Shown: positions 50,674-59,203, counted from the first letter of the stretch. The stretch: 64,000 bases of DNA from Bog-756 sp963710495 (GCA_963710495.1 CAVQAI010000011.1:558001-622000); one strand, 5' to 3'. Program-made: numbers and translations. The notes: generated by a model not told the origin, from the letters alone.

Positions 50674-51507
50674 TCAGGGCTGCCGCATTGCTTGGCGGAG
50701 TGGCCGGTAGCCGATGGGCGTCACCCCAGCATCGGCGATGGCGCGGTCGAGTCCGCGCTCGGCGACGAGCAGGACGTGGTCGGCCACGCGCTGCCGCCAA
50801 TCGCCGTCGATGGCCCGGAGCTCGGGTGTGTCGACCGCCGGCCGCAGGGTCACTTCGGTGAGCCCCGGCTCCAGACTGGCCAGCAGCCGGAGGAAGGCCG
50901 CCCGGATCCCCATGGAGGGGAGGGTGGCGAACCGGTCGGCGAACAGCACGCCTTCTTCCGCGGCCAGGTGGCGAACGGGGAACCCGACGTTGGGCTCGGC
51001 CTCGGCTCCCAGCAGGCGCAGCGGTAGGGCGAAGTCCACGGCCAACTCGAGGTACACGTCGAAGAACTCGGGCCGGAGGAGTAGGGCGTCGAGATGGGCA
51101 TCCAGGTGGCTGATGTCGAAACCCCAGAGCACGGCACGCTCGATCTGAGCGCGGCACTCGCGCCGGACTTCGTCGATGTCGGCGTGGTCCCAGACGTCGG
51201 AGACCGTTCGCGGGAAGCCACCGTCCCCGTCCAGCAGCGAGGGCGCCTGGGTGATCGGTCCCCAGCGGTAGAGGTTGTGCTCGGCGTTGAGGGTGAGCCG
51301 GACCCCCACGTCCTCGCCCCGGAAGCGAGAGGCCGACTCGCGCGCCCAAGGGGCCGGCACGATGAGCGATGCGCTTGTGCCGATCCCGTCGCGGAGGGCC
51401 TCGTAGACACCGACGGTGGCGGCGTGACAGAAACCGAGATCCGCACAGTTGACGATGAGCAGCTTGGCGTCGGGTCCATATCCGAGACGCTCGGCAACGG
51501 TCGGCAC
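50674..51507 (-). CDS. ChbG/HpnK (YdjC-like) family deacetylase
   Basis: A 277-residue carbohydrate-deacetylase-fold protein. The metal site is visible as LIVNCADLGFCHAATVGVYE (normally N-A-D-D-F/L-G, here CADLG) and SHLDAHLDAL (H-x-x-x-H), with the characteristic VGVRLTLNAEHNLYRW strand containing a histidine. Family members deacetylate chitobiose or the hopanoid N-acetylglucosamine. The first Asp is kept but the second Asp of the N-A-D-D motif is replaced by Leu, so metal geometry may differ. Substrate is unknown. Confidence 0.8.
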   Translation of the reverse strand: MPTVAERLGYGPDAKLLIVNCADLGFCHAATVGVYEALRDGIGTSASLIVPAPWARESASRFRGEDVGVRLTLNAEHNLYRWGPITQAPSLLDGDGGFPRTVSDVWDHADIDEVRRECRAQIERAVLWGFDISHLDAHLDALLLRPEFFDVYLELAVDFALPLRLLGAEAEPNVGFPVRHLAAEEGVLFADRFATLPSMGIRAAFLRLLASLEPGLTEVTLRPAVDTPELRAIDGDWRQRVADHVLLVAERGLDRAIADAGVTPIGYRPLRQAMRQP

Positions 51508-51533
51508 CCACCCGACCGTAGCGCCCGTCGACG

Positions 51534-51779
51534 TCAGGCGGCGCGGCCCGCTTGGTGGTGATCGGCCTCCCCGGCGTGCCCACCGCGCCGGCCGGCGGTG
51601 GCGGCGAGCCGGGCCCGGGCCGCAGCGATGCCCTGGAGCCCCACCGTGCGAGTGTGCTCGTCGATGCGCCAGTCGGTGACCGGGCCGGCCGCCGTCCCAG
51701 GGGTGACGACGCCCTCGGATTCGGGCAGGGGGAGCTCGGGCTGTGAGGTTCGAGATCGGTGTCTGCGGGCCGGTGCCAT
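51534..51779 (-). CDS. small conserved actinobacterial protein
   Basis: An 81-residue basic protein: MAPARRHRSRTSQPELPLPE, then DWRIDEHTRTVGLQGIAAAR and a His/Gly-rich tail. The D-W-R-x-D-E-x-T-R-x-x-G-x-x-G-I/L-A-x-A-R-x-x-L core is one I recall from many unannotated actinobacterial small proteins; function unknown. It precedes the ChbG-like gene on the same strand by 26 bases. The fact that this is the only conserved-looking pattern in the 300-base gap supports it as a gene. Confidence 0.6.
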   Translation of the reverse strand: MAPARRHRSRTSQPELPLPESEGVVTPGTAAGPVTDWRIDEHTRTVGLQGIAAARARLAATAGRRGGHAGEADHHQAGRAA

Positions 51780-51815
51780 GGGTGCATCATGCCGGGAGGG
51801 TGTATTACGGAGGCC

Positions 51816-52859
51816 ATGGGTGATGGAACCTCGACGGACGGAGCCTCCATGCCGGGCCGCCCCCGATTCGGGATCACCGTCCCGTTCGACGGTGTAACCC
51901 TTGCCGATCACCGCAGGTGGTATGAGGAATTGCTGCGGCTGGGGTACACCGACGTCTGGTCGGCCGAGACCGACGGGGCCGACGGGTTCTCCCCGTTGGC
52001 CCTGGCCTCGGCCTGGACCCCCGAGTTGCAGCTGGGCGTGGCCATCCTCCCTGTGTACACGCGTGGGCCCGCCCTGCTGGCCCAGAGCGTGGCCGCCCTC
52101 TCCGAGGCGGCACCCGGGCGGTTCACGGTGGGCCTCGGGACCTCGTCGGACGTCATCGTGAGCCGGTGGAACGGCATGGCGTTCGACGCGCCCTACGGGC
52201 GCGCCCGGGACACCATCCGGTTCCTCCGGTCCGCACTGGCCGGGGAGAAGGTCGACTGCGAGTACGAAACCTTCCACGTGCGGGGATTCCGACTGGCTCG
52301 GCCGGTCGAGCATCCGCCCCCGATCTTTCTCGCCGCCCTTCGGCCGGGGATGCTTCGGCTCGCCGGTCGTGAGGCCGACGGGGTGATCCTCAACTGGTTG
52401 TCGGCCGAGGATGTGGCCACGGTCAAGCCGGAGCTCGGGGCCGACATCCCGGCGGCCGCCCGCATCTTCGTCTGTCCCTCCGAGGACACCGAGATGGTCC
52501 GCGCCGTCGGCCGACGCATGGTGGCCGCCTACCTGAACGTCGGCGTTTACGCCGCCTTCCACCGTTGGCTCGGGCGGGGCCCGGATCTCGAACCCATGTG
52601 GTCGGCGTGGCAGGCCGGCGACCGGAAGGGGGCGCTGGCCGTCATCCCCGACGAGGTCGTCGACGCCCTGGTCGTGCACGGGTCATTCGACGAATGCCGG
52701 GCCCACGTGGGCCGCTACGTGGCCAACGGCGTCGACATCCCGGTGATGGCGGTGATCGCCCTCGACGTCCCGTTGGAGGAGGCCGTCACCGGCCTCGCCC
52801 CTCCGTGGACGAGCGATCCCGTCCCGGCCTCCCCGCAGTCCGGTCAGTCGTTCCGGTAG
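51816..52859 (+). CDS. LLM class flavin/F420-dependent oxidoreductase
   Basis: A TIM-barrel luciferase-like monooxygenase of about 347 residues. It shows RFGITVPFDGVTLADHRRWY, YTDVWSAETDGADGFSPLAL, LGVAILPVYTRGPALLAQSV, RFTVGLGTSSDVIVSRWNGM (cofactor phosphate region) and LRLAGREADGVILNWLSAED. The start is uncertain between ATG 51816 (GGAGG immediately upstream) and ATG 51849. Such enzymes use F420 or FMN; the group with G-L-G-T-S is usually F420-dependent. Its 3' end overlaps purE by 16 bases. Confidence 0.88.
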   Translation: MGDGTSTDGASMPGRPRFGITVPFDGVTLADHRRWYEELLRLGYTDVWSAETDGADGFSPLALASAWTPELQLGVAILPVYTRGPALLAQSVAALSEAAPGRFTVGLGTSSDVIVSRWNGMAFDAPYGRARDTIRFLRSALAGEKVDCEYETFHVRGFRLARPVEHPPPIFLAALRPGMLRLAGREADGVILNWLSAEDVATVKPELGADIPAAARIFVCPSEDTEMVRAVGRRMVAAYLNVGVYAAFHRWLGRGPDLEPMWSAWQAGDRKGALAVIPDEVVDALVVHGSFDECRAHVGRYVANGVDIPVMAVIALDVPLEEAVTGLAPPWTSDPVPASPQSGQSFR

Positions 52860-53338
52860 CGGGCGACGATCTCGGCGTCCTGGTCCCTGACCTGATCGGC
52901 CATATCCCGGCCGAAACGCACCAACTCCGATGCCAGGCGGGGATCGGACAGGGCCATGATCCTCACCGCCAGCAACGCCGCATTCCGCGCCCCGTTGACC
53001 GCCACCGTCGCCACCGGGATGCCTTTGGGCATCTGGACCATGGCGAGCAGCGAGTCGAGCCCGTCCAGATTGGCCAGCGCGATGGGAACCCCCACCACGG
53101 GGAGGGGCGTGGCTGCGGCCACCACGCCGGCCAGGTGGGCGGCTCCTCCGGCGGCCGCGATGATCACCTGGACGCCGTCGTCGGCTGCACCCCGGGCGAA
53201 GGCAATGGTGTCGTCGGGTGTGCGGTGGGCCGAGAGCACCCGTACCTCGACGCCCACTCCGAACGAGCGGAGGGTCTGGACGGCATCGTCCATGATCGAG
53301 GCGTCCGATGAGCTACCCATGATGATGGCGACAGACAT
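52844..53338 (-). CDS. purE: N5-carboxyaminoimidazole ribonucleotide mutase
   Basis: A 164-residue class I PurE, moving the carboxyl of N5-CAIR to give CAIR in purine synthesis. Motifs: MSVAIIMGSSSDASIMDDAV (GSSSD phosphate loop), VRVLSAHRTPDDTIAFARGA, IIAAAGGAAHLAGVVAAATP and GIPVATVAVNGARNAALLAV. The start is ATG 53338. The usual partner purK is not in the window. Convergent with the LLM gene. Confidence 0.95.
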   Translation of the reverse strand: MSVAIIMGSSSDASIMDDAVQTLRSFGVGVEVRVLSAHRTPDDTIAFARGAADDGVQVIIAAAGGAAHLAGVVAAATPLPVVGVPIALANLDGLDSLLAMVQMPKGIPVATVAVNGARNAALLAVRIMALSDPRLASELVRFGRDMADQVRDQDAEIVARYRND

Positions 53339-53504
53339 GCTCCGTATTCTGCCCGACAGGACTGGGTCGAGTCGGCACCATCGCCACCCGGTCCGGTAGG
53401 AGCGGGTTCGGCCCCGGGCCGGTACGGTTGCCGGCTGTGTCGAACGTCGACACCGGAGAGCGGGCGGCCGGAGGCCGACGGGTGACGGGCGACAGGGAGG
53501 CACC

Positions 53505-54404
53505 GTGAAGTTCGGCGTCATGGTCGACGATGGGATGTCCATGGACAAGCTGGTGGACCAAGTCGCCCGGTTGCGCGACGCCGGTTTCGACACCGCCTGG
53601 ATGAGCCAGATCTTCGGCTACGACGCGCTGACCGCCCTGGCCGCCGTCGGTCGGGAGGTCGGCGGTATCCGACTCGGAACGGCCGTTGTCCCCACCTTCC
53701 CTCGGCACCCGGTGATGTTGGCCGGGCAGGCGTTGACCGTGCAGGCGGCCACCGACGGTCGCCTGACGCTCGGCATCGGGCTCTCCCACCAGCTGGTCAT
53801 CGAGAACGTCTTCGGGATGTCCTTCGACCGCCCCGCCCGGCACATGCGCGAGTACCTCTCGATCCTGATGCCCCTGCTCGAAGGGGAGCCGGCCAACTTC
53901 CGGGGCGACGTCCTGAGTGCGTCCACCTTCGGTCCGCTTCAGATCGCCAGTCCACCTCCACCCGTGCTGGTGGCCGCCCTGGGCACGGCGATGCTCGGCC
54001 TCGCCGGCCGGATGGCCGCCGGCACCGTGACCTGGATGACGGGTCCGGCCACCGTCGAATCCCACATCGTGCCCACGATCAGGGCGGCGGCCGCCGAGGC
54101 CGGCCGGCCCGAGCCACGGGTGGCGGTGGGCCTACCGGTGTGCGTGACCGGGGACCGGGAGGCCGCCCGGGAGAAGGCCGCCGAGACCTTCGCCGTCTAC
54201 GGCCAGCTGCCCTCCTACCGGGCCATGCTCGATCGGGAAGGAGCCTCGGGACCGGCCGATGTGGGCCTCATCGGGCCCGAAAGCGAGCTGAAGGCCCAGC
54301 TGCGCCGGTTGGCCGACATGGGTGTCACGGATTTCTGCGCCGCGCCGTTCGGGTCGGCCCAGGAGGTCAGGGCCTCAACGGAGGCCCTCGCCGGACTGAT
54401 CTAA
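53505..54404 (+). CDS. LLM class F420-dependent oxidoreductase
   Basis: A 299-residue luciferase-like monooxygenase starting at GTG 53505 behind CAGGGAGG. It reads MKFGVMVDDGMSMDKLVDQV, GFDTAWMSQIFGYDALTALA, LGTAVVPTFPRHPVMLAGQA, GRLTLGIGLSHQLVIENVFG and PVLVAALGTAMLGLAGRMAA. The H-P-V-x-L-A-x-Q-A and G-I-G-x-S-H segments match the TIGR03564-type F420 group. The C-terminal cap segment VTDFCAAPFGSAQEV differs from the first LLM gene, so they are not recent duplicates. Confidence 0.9.
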   Translation: MKFGVMVDDGMSMDKLVDQVARLRDAGFDTAWMSQIFGYDALTALAAVGREVGGIRLGTAVVPTFPRHPVMLAGQALTVQAATDGRLTLGIGLSHQLVIENVFGMSFDRPARHMREYLSILMPLLEGEPANFRGDVLSASTFGPLQIASPPPPVLVAALGTAMLGLAGRMAAGTVTWMTGPATVESHIVPTIRAAAAEAGRPEPRVAVGLPVCVTGDREAAREKAAETFAVYGQLPSYRAMLDREGASGPADVGLIGPESELKAQLRRLADMGVTDFCAAPFGSAQEVRASTEALAGLI

Positions 54405-54406
54405 CG

Positions 54407-54464
54407 CTCAAGTATAGAGTGAGACTAAACCCTCAAGTATAGAGTTAACCCTGAGGTAGATAGT
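54407..54464. repeat. AT-rich triple repeat after the LLM gene
   Basis: CTCAAGTATAGAGT occurs exactly at 54407-54420 and 54432-54445 (25 nt apart), and a related CTGAGGTAGATAGT (10 of 14 bases) at 54451-54464. The stretch 54400-54490 is markedly richer in A/T than everything around it. It could be regulatory sites, a recombination scar or an insertion remnant; no gene adjoins that would explain it. Confidence 0.75.
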
Positions 54465-54494
54465 TAAGGTTGGGGACATTGTTCCAGTTAAGGC

Positions 54495-54534
54495 GGCCCT
54501 TCCTCCGTGCTTCGGCGGAGTACGGAAGACGGCC
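54495..54534 (+). terminator. GC-rich hairpin downstream of the LLM gene
   Basis: GGCC-CTTCC-TCCG pairs with CGGA-GGAAG-GGCC around a TGCTTCGG loop, with small bulges. No U-tract follows, so it may be a bidirectional or Rho-assisted terminator between the LLM gene and the convergent DsbA-fold gene, or simply mRNA structure. Confidence 0.4.
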
Positions 54535-54617
54535 GGGGATGGCGCAGGGATGCCCGATCCTGGTCGGTCACAAGGCAGGTTCGGGCCGCGGCGAGGAGAG
54601 CTCGGGCCGAACCAGGC

Positions 54618-55226
54618 TCAGGAGCCGATCCGCGTGTATTTGAACTCGTTGACCTCCGGGTGGTCAGTGATGAGTCCGATGACGCGGTCGACGGTGCTGA
54701 TCCCCAATTGCCGGTCACCTTGAGGGCGAGTCATGAGTCGCACGAACACGGCTCGGTCCCCGACGATGAACGTGGGAACGCCGAAGACGTGGAGGTCGGT
54801 GACCGCCCGTTCGTGCTCGTCTCGGATCGTTTTGGCCGGCCATCCGGCGTCTACCTCGGCCAGTACGGCGTCTGGGTCGGCGCCGCCGCGTTCGAGTGCC
54901 GCGGCGACCACCTGCCTGTCCCGTAGGTCCCCGCCGTCGTCATGGCGGGCGGCGAAGAGGGAACGATGGACCGGGCGGAAGACGTCGGGATATCGGTCGC
55001 GGACCACCACGCCGGCAGCCAGAGCCAGCAGGTCCGGCTGCTGAGCCGGGTCCTCCCAGGAGGGCGTCCCGCCCTCTGGGACGTGGGTCTGGTTGAGGAA
55101 GAACGGGGTGAAGGTGACCGCCCAGGGTGCTCCACCCTCGAGCCCGTCGAGAACGTGTTCGTGACCGTTGCGGGCAAACGGGCACCGGTAGTCCCAGGTC
55201 ACGGCAAAGGTCGAGACAGCACTCAT
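54618..55226 (-). CDS. DsbA-family thioredoxin-fold oxidoreductase
   Basis: A 202-residue DsbA-like protein without a signal peptide, so probably cytoplasmic. The N-terminal motif is TWDYRCPFARNGHEHVLDGL: the redox site C-P-F-A keeps only the first cysteine of C-x-x-C. The helical insertion and the cis-proline loop VFGVPTFIVGDRAVFVRLMT are normal. The type resembles 2-hydroxychromene-2-carboxylate isomerase and mycothiol-dependent nitroreductases, in which one cysteine or thiol cofactor suffices. With Mca in the window, a mycothiol-linked role is a reasonable guess. Confidence 0.8.
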   Translation of the reverse strand: MSAVSTFAVTWDYRCPFARNGHEHVLDGLEGGAPWAVTFTPFFLNQTHVPEGGTPSWEDPAQQPDLLALAAGVVVRDRYPDVFRPVHRSLFAARHDDGGDLRDRQVVAAALERGGADPDAVLAEVDAGWPAKTIRDEHERAVTDLHVFGVPTFIVGDRAVFVRLMTRPQGDRQLGISTVDRVIGLITDHPEVNEFKYTRIGS

Positions 55227-55336
55227 GCAGGGGGAAACCCCGGGCCGGCCGATTCCATTCCGTCCGGTGCCGGAACCGCCGTGCTTCACGATCCGGCTGG
55301 GGCCTGCCGGGGAGTCGAACCGGCAGCGTACGAGCT

Positions 55337-56020
55337 TCAGAGAAGACGACGGCCGACGAGACCGAGGGCCGTGCCGATCACCGCTCCGCCGAGGACGTCC
55401 GAGGCGTGGTGGGCCCGGAGGTGGAGCCGGCTGAGGCCGACCAAGGTGGCCGCGGTCAGAAGGAGCACGTTGCCGGAACGGTCGCCCGGTCGGCACATCA
55501 CCGTGGCCGCACAGAAACCGGCCAACGTGTGACCGCTCGGGAAACTGCTCGACGTCGGTTCCCGGACCGGTACGACGCCGGCGGTGACCGTGATCCCCGT
55601 GCTGTCGGGCCGCGACCGACCGACGGATTGCTTCAACGCCGAATTGAGGAGCCGGGACTCGATGCCGGCCACGGCGAGGGCGCGAAGCGAGCGGGATCGC
55701 TCGGGCCCGGGCCGGCGGGCGCGCCAGGCGGTCGTGGCGGCCCAGATGAAACCGTGGTCGCCGAGCCCGGTGATGACCTTGGCCGCTCCGTCCAGACCCG
55801 GCCGCCCCCGGTAGGGCTCGAACCATGCGTCGACGCGTTCATCCATGGTCCGCACGCCCGCCCGGAGCGCGGACATCCAGTCGTTCGCCGGCCGTGGCCC
55901 GGCGTGATCCGCGCCGGTCTCGGAGGGAGCCGGCTGGCCGGAGCGGGGGACCGTCGACGGGGCCGGGCCGGATGCCGGTTCAGGCCACGCCGAGAAGAGG
56001 CCGTTGTGTAGCTCCGTCAC
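55337..56020 (-). CDS. PAP2 superfamily phosphatase
   Basis: A 227-residue type 2 phosphatidic acid phosphatase-like membrane protein. The three catalytic motifs are LKQSVGRSRP (K-x6-R-P), SSFPSGHTLAG (P-S-G-H) and SRLHLRAHHASDVLGG (S-R-x5-H-x3-D). The first ~60 residues are Pro/Ser/Ala-rich and polar. Substrates of such proteins include phosphatidate, phosphatidylglycerophosphate and polyprenyl diphosphates. Its start overlaps the end of the upstream RecB-like gene by four bases. Confidence 0.88.
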   Translation of the reverse strand: MTELHNGLFSAWPEPASGPAPSTVPRSGQPAPSETGADHAGPRPANDWMSALRAGVRTMDERVDAWFEPYRGRPGLDGAAKVITGLGDHGFIWAATTAWRARRPGPERSRSLRALAVAGIESRLLNSALKQSVGRSRPDSTGITVTAGVVPVREPTSSSFPSGHTLAGFCAATVMCRPGDRSGNVLLLTAATLVGLSRLHLRAHHASDVLGGAVIGTALGLVGRRLL

Positions 56021-56838
56021 GCCGCTCCGCCGACGGCCACACCGACGGCGAGGGTCGCATCGTCGGGATTGCCACCGTAAGCCGGGCAGAAGTCACGGAA
56101 GTTGCAGTAGTTGCAGAGGGGGGAGGGATGAGGGCGGAAGTCCTCGTCGTGGCAGGCCCGCTCGATCGCAGCCCACACCGCCGCCGTGCGTTGCCGCTGG
56201 CCGCGCAGCGACTGCTCGGAGGGTGCCGTCGAGATGGCGATCGGCTCCCGGAGATGGAGCAGGCGCACCTCGACCGGCCGGCGCCCGAACACCTCTTCGC
56301 ACAGCAGGGCATAGATGTGCACTCCGACCAGCTTGGACTGCTCGTACGTCGGGGAGGGAGCCCGTCCGGTCTTGTAGTCGACCACGATCAGCTCGCCTTC
56401 GGGCGTGAGGTCCAGCCGGTCGATGATGCCGCGCAAGCGCAAGCCGGCCAGCCGGGCCTCGAGGAGGAGCTCGATCCCGACCGGCGTGACCTCGTTGGGG
56501 TCCTCCAGGGCGAAGTAGTTCTCGACCAGGCCCCAGGCCTCGGCCCGGAATTTCTCGGCCTCGTCGGCAGAGAGGGCGATCACCGAGAAGTCGGGATCGC
56601 TCTGAAGGGAGGCCCACACCGCGTCGAACTCGATCGCCGCCGCCCGGGGGGTTCGCCCGCCCCGTTCGTGGTTCCAGAAGAGGCGCTCGAGCACCTGGTG
56701 CACGAGGGTGCCCCTGACTGTCCAGATCGTCGGCTCCTCGGGCAGGCGGTCGATGGCGCTGAACCGGAAGGCCAACGCGCAGTCGCGGAACGACGTCACC
56801 TTGGACGGGGACAGCGACCGCGGCGGTTGGAGGGGCAC
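56017..56838 (-). CDS. RecB-like PD-(D/E)XK nuclease with Fe-S cysteine cluster
   Basis: A 273-residue single-domain nuclease of the PDDEXK_1 (Cas4/AddB-tail) type. SPSKVTSFRDCALAFRFSAI carries the first Fe-S cysteine; RGTLVHQVLERLFW supplies the active-site His; LRGIIDRLDL and LIVVDYKTGRAPSP give D-x-D/D-x-K; the final CNYCNFRDFCP supplies three more cysteines. The protein is the stand-alone exonuclease common in Actinobacteria, involved in DNA repair, and no CRISPR array or cas gene is near. It is coupled to the PAP2 gene. Confidence 0.9.
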   Translation of the reverse strand: MPLQPPRSLSPSKVTSFRDCALAFRFSAIDRLPEEPTIWTVRGTLVHQVLERLFWNHERGGRTPRAAAIEFDAVWASLQSDPDFSVIALSADEAEKFRAEAWGLVENYFALEDPNEVTPVGIELLLEARLAGLRLRGIIDRLDLTPEGELIVVDYKTGRAPSPTYEQSKLVGVHIYALLCEEVFGRRPVEVRLLHLREPIAISTAPSEQSLRGQRQRTAAVWAAIERACHDEDFRPHPSPLCNYCNFRDFCPAYGGNPDDATLAVGVAVGGAA

Positions 56839-56847
56839 GGAGGCAGC

Positions 56848-57761
56848 CTACGGCGAGGGTGTGTCAGAAGCGGGGTTCAAGGCCCGGGCCACCGAGACGG
56901 CCACCGCGTCCGGTCGCTGGAGCGGGCCGAAATGGCCGAGACCCGGGAACACCTCGATGGTCGAGTGCCGGAGCCGGGCCGCATCAGCCTCGAGGTACGA
57001 CGGGCCGAAGGCGTCGGTCCGTTCTCCGCAGGCCAGCGCCACCCGGCAGCCGATCTCGGGCAGGTGGGCGTAGGCGCCGTGGGAGGCACCATGGGCGTAG
57101 ACCATGGCCTCGTCCTCCCGCCTGCACCGCAGCCGGATGGACCGACCGTCGCCGCCTTGGGCGGCGAGGGATGGGTTCGAAGCCGGCTTCGACGTACCAA
57201 CGGAGTACCTCGGGATCGAGGTCGGCGAAGGGCGGCTTGGAGGAGAAATTGACGAATGCGTCCTCGGCTGAGGGGAACGAATCGCGACGCCGCCGGGCCC
57301 CCGCCGTCAACGGGTTGTCTTCGAACCAGGGTGGCTGGCCGCCGGCCGCGGACGGGCAACACCACCGGTTCGAAACAGTAGAGCGATCCGAACGTGCCGG
57401 GGCGGGCCTGTTCGGCCAGCAGCAAGGACGCCCCACCGCACGAGTGCCCGAAGCCGGATGGCGAGTCCAACCCCAAGTGGTCCACCACGGCCAGCACGTC
57501 GGTGGCGAACCCGGACCAGGCGAAGTCCCCGTCCGTCGGGCGATCCGAACGGCCGTGCGCTCGCAGGTCGAGCCCGAAGCAGTGGAAACGCTCACCGAGA
57601 TGCCGAGCGAGTGGAGTCAACACCTCGGCACAGAACCCGGTGGCGTGGACGAGGAGCAGATCCGGCCCCCGGCCGCCGAAGTCGTAGACGGCGATCTCGA
57701 CACCGTCGGGCGTCTGGCACCGGCTCTGCCTCGGCCGATCGGCGTCGTCGACCGTGCTCAC
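56848..57761 (-). pseudogene. alpha/beta hydrolase, interrupted by two frameshifts
   Basis: About 300 codons spread over three frames. First frame: LLLVHATGFCAEVLTPLARH, RAHGRSDRPTDGDFAWSG and GFGHSCGGASLLLAE (nucleophile elbow with Ser), ending near YCFEPVVLP. After one extra base near 57350: PPWFEDNPLTAGARRR and ADLDPEVLRWYVEAGF. After a second extra base near 57168: MVYAHGASHGAYAHLPEIGC, CGERTDAFGP (catalytic Asp) and FPGLGHFGPLQRPD (catalytic His). The whole Ser-Asp-His triad is preserved across the breaks, so the sequence is probably intact in the cell. Substrate unknown. Confidence 0.78.
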
Positions 57762-57898
57762 GCCACGTGACGGTACACCGGCGGGTCATGACCGGGGCAT
57801 GCCGGTCCCAAAGGCGCCGAAACGGGGCCGTGGAGGGACTAGACCTGAAGGGGTGACGGGGCGGTCGTCGGACGGGAACCGATGAAGGGCAGGCTCCG

Positions 57899-58282
57899 AT
57901 GAGCCCGCCTCGGCGGGCGGCCGGGTCGCGCTCCTCACCGCGTCGTTCGGCCAAGCAGGCCGAGCCGCCGATGCCGCCTGCCGCCGAACACCTCACCCGC
58001 TCGGAGACCTGGAACGGCCTGCGGGCCGGCGACCCGGTGATGGTCTCCGGGTTGCGCATGCGCGGGGACGACTGGGAATTCCGCGCCCACATCCTCAATC
58101 GCCGGAACGGGACCGAATCGATCGAAGTGGTCGGGGGCCGGGCGGGAGACCGCGTCGTCCGCTCGTTCCAGCCGGAGCGGATCTTTCCGGTCACCGGCTC
58201 GCGCCGGGCCCGCCCTGGCCCCGGTGGCTCCCCGTCGGACCCGCCCTCGCTGGCTGCGGCTCCGCAGTTGCCGTTGGGATGA
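57899..58282 (+). CDS. conserved protein of unknown function
   Basis: A 127-residue protein starting ATG 57899. A small folded core, ETWNGLRAGDPVMVSGLRMR then DDWEFRAHILNRRNGTESIE and VVGGRAGDRVVRSFQPERIF, is flanked by disordered Ser/Arg- and Pro/Ser-rich tails. The core resembles a small beta-barrel (G-D-P-V-x-V-S-G, W-E-F) seen in short actinobacterial hypothetical proteins. No catalytic residues are evident; nucleic acid or carbohydrate binding is possible. Confidence 0.6.
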   Translation: MSPPRRAAGSRSSPRRSAKQAEPPMPPAAEHLTRSETWNGLRAGDPVMVSGLRMRGDDWEFRAHILNRRNGTESIEVVGGRAGDRVVRSFQPERIFPVTGSRRARPGPGGSPSDPPSLAAAPQLPLG

Positions 58283-58337
58283 CCCGCCCCGAGGCGAGGC
58301 GATAGGCACCGCCGATCGCGCCGCGGCCGCCCGCCGA

Positions 58338-58343
58338 TAGGGT
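58338..58343 (+). promoter_or_regulatory. -10 hexamer TAGGGT for leaderless PIG-L gene
   Basis: TAGGGT ends 8 nt before ATG 58352 with no ribosome-binding site. Confidence 0.5.
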
Positions 58344-58351
58344 GCTCACCG

Positions 58352-59203
58352 ATGGCGACGGTGATCTTCTTCCATGCCCACCCCGACGACGAGGCCATCG
58401 CCACCGGAGGGACGATGATCGGCCTCGCCGACGCCGGGCACCGGGTCGTCTTGGTCACCGCCACCCGGGGCGAGCTCGGTGAGAAGCCGGAGGGACTGCT
58501 CGGGCCGGGCGAGTCGCTCGTGGAGCGTCGACGGAGCGAATTGGACGAGGCCTGCCGCATCCTCGGGGTGGCCCGCCAGGAATTCCTCGGCTACCTCGAT
58601 TCGGGCATGGCCGGAACGCCCGACAACGACCGTCCGGGGAGCTTCGCCACGGCCGACATCGATGAGGCGGCTGCGTCCCTGGCCCGTCTGCTCGAAGAGG
58701 AGACGGCGGACGTGCTCGTCGTCTACGACGAGCACGGAGGGTACGGGCACCCCGATCACATCCAGGTGCATCGGGTCGGGATGCGAGCCGCCGAGCTGGC
58801 CGGAACACCGATCGTCTACATGGCCACGATGAACCGCGACTTCATGGTCGAGCTCGCCAGCCGGACTGACGAATGGCAGCCACCCGAGGATGTCAGCCAG
58901 GGCATGGACACGATGGGGGAGCCGGCCAGCCGGATCACGACCGAAGTGGACGTCAAGCCGTGGATCGCCGAGAAGCGAGCCGCCATGCGGGCCCACGCCA
59001 GTCAGATCCCCGAGACCAGCTTCTTCCTGTCGATGCCGGACGAGGCCTTCTCGATGGTCTGGGGGCAGGAGTGGTACATCCGGGTGCGTCCCGAAGCGGC
59101 CGCGTCGAGGACCGCGTCCGCCGCGGGATCTGCTCCGGAGCCGTCCGTCAAGGAGGCCGAGCTGAAGCTGGTAGCCGTGCCCGACGGCGTCACCTCCCCG
59201 TGA
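58352..59203 (+). CDS. PIG-L/LmbE family zinc deacetylase (MshB-like)
   Basis: A 283-residue zinc-dependent N-deacetylase. The zinc ligands are in FFHAHPDDEAIATGGTMIGL (H-P-D-D-E) and YGHPDHIQVHRVGMRAAEL (H-P-D-H). VVLVTATRGELGEKPEGLLG and LGYLDSGMAGTPDNDRPGSF match the mycothiol-biosynthetic MshB/Mca branch. It is shorter and differs in the C-terminal segment from the mca gene in this window. It may be MshB (GlcNAc-inositol deacetylase) or a second conjugate amidase. The small gene that follows overlaps its stop by four bases. Confidence 0.85.
   Translation: MATVIFFHAHPDDEAIATGGTMIGLADAGHRVVLVTATRGELGEKPEGLLGPGESLVERRRSELDEACRILGVARQEFLGYLDSGMAGTPDNDRPGSFATADIDEAAASLARLLEEETADVLVVYDEHGGYGHPDHIQVHRVGMRAAELAGTPIVYMATMNRDFMVELASRTDEWQPPEDVSQGMDTMGEPASRITTEVDVKPWIAEKRAAMRAHASQIPETSFFLSMPDEAFSMVWGQEWYIRVRPEAAASRTASAAGSAPEPSVKEAELKLVAVPDGVTSP

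Noticed and set aside
56017..56838. Cas4-like appearance of the Fe-S nuclease
   Set aside because: No cas gene or CRISPR repeat is near, and the gene is coupled to a PAP2 gene; the stand-alone RecB-like nuclease family fits better.
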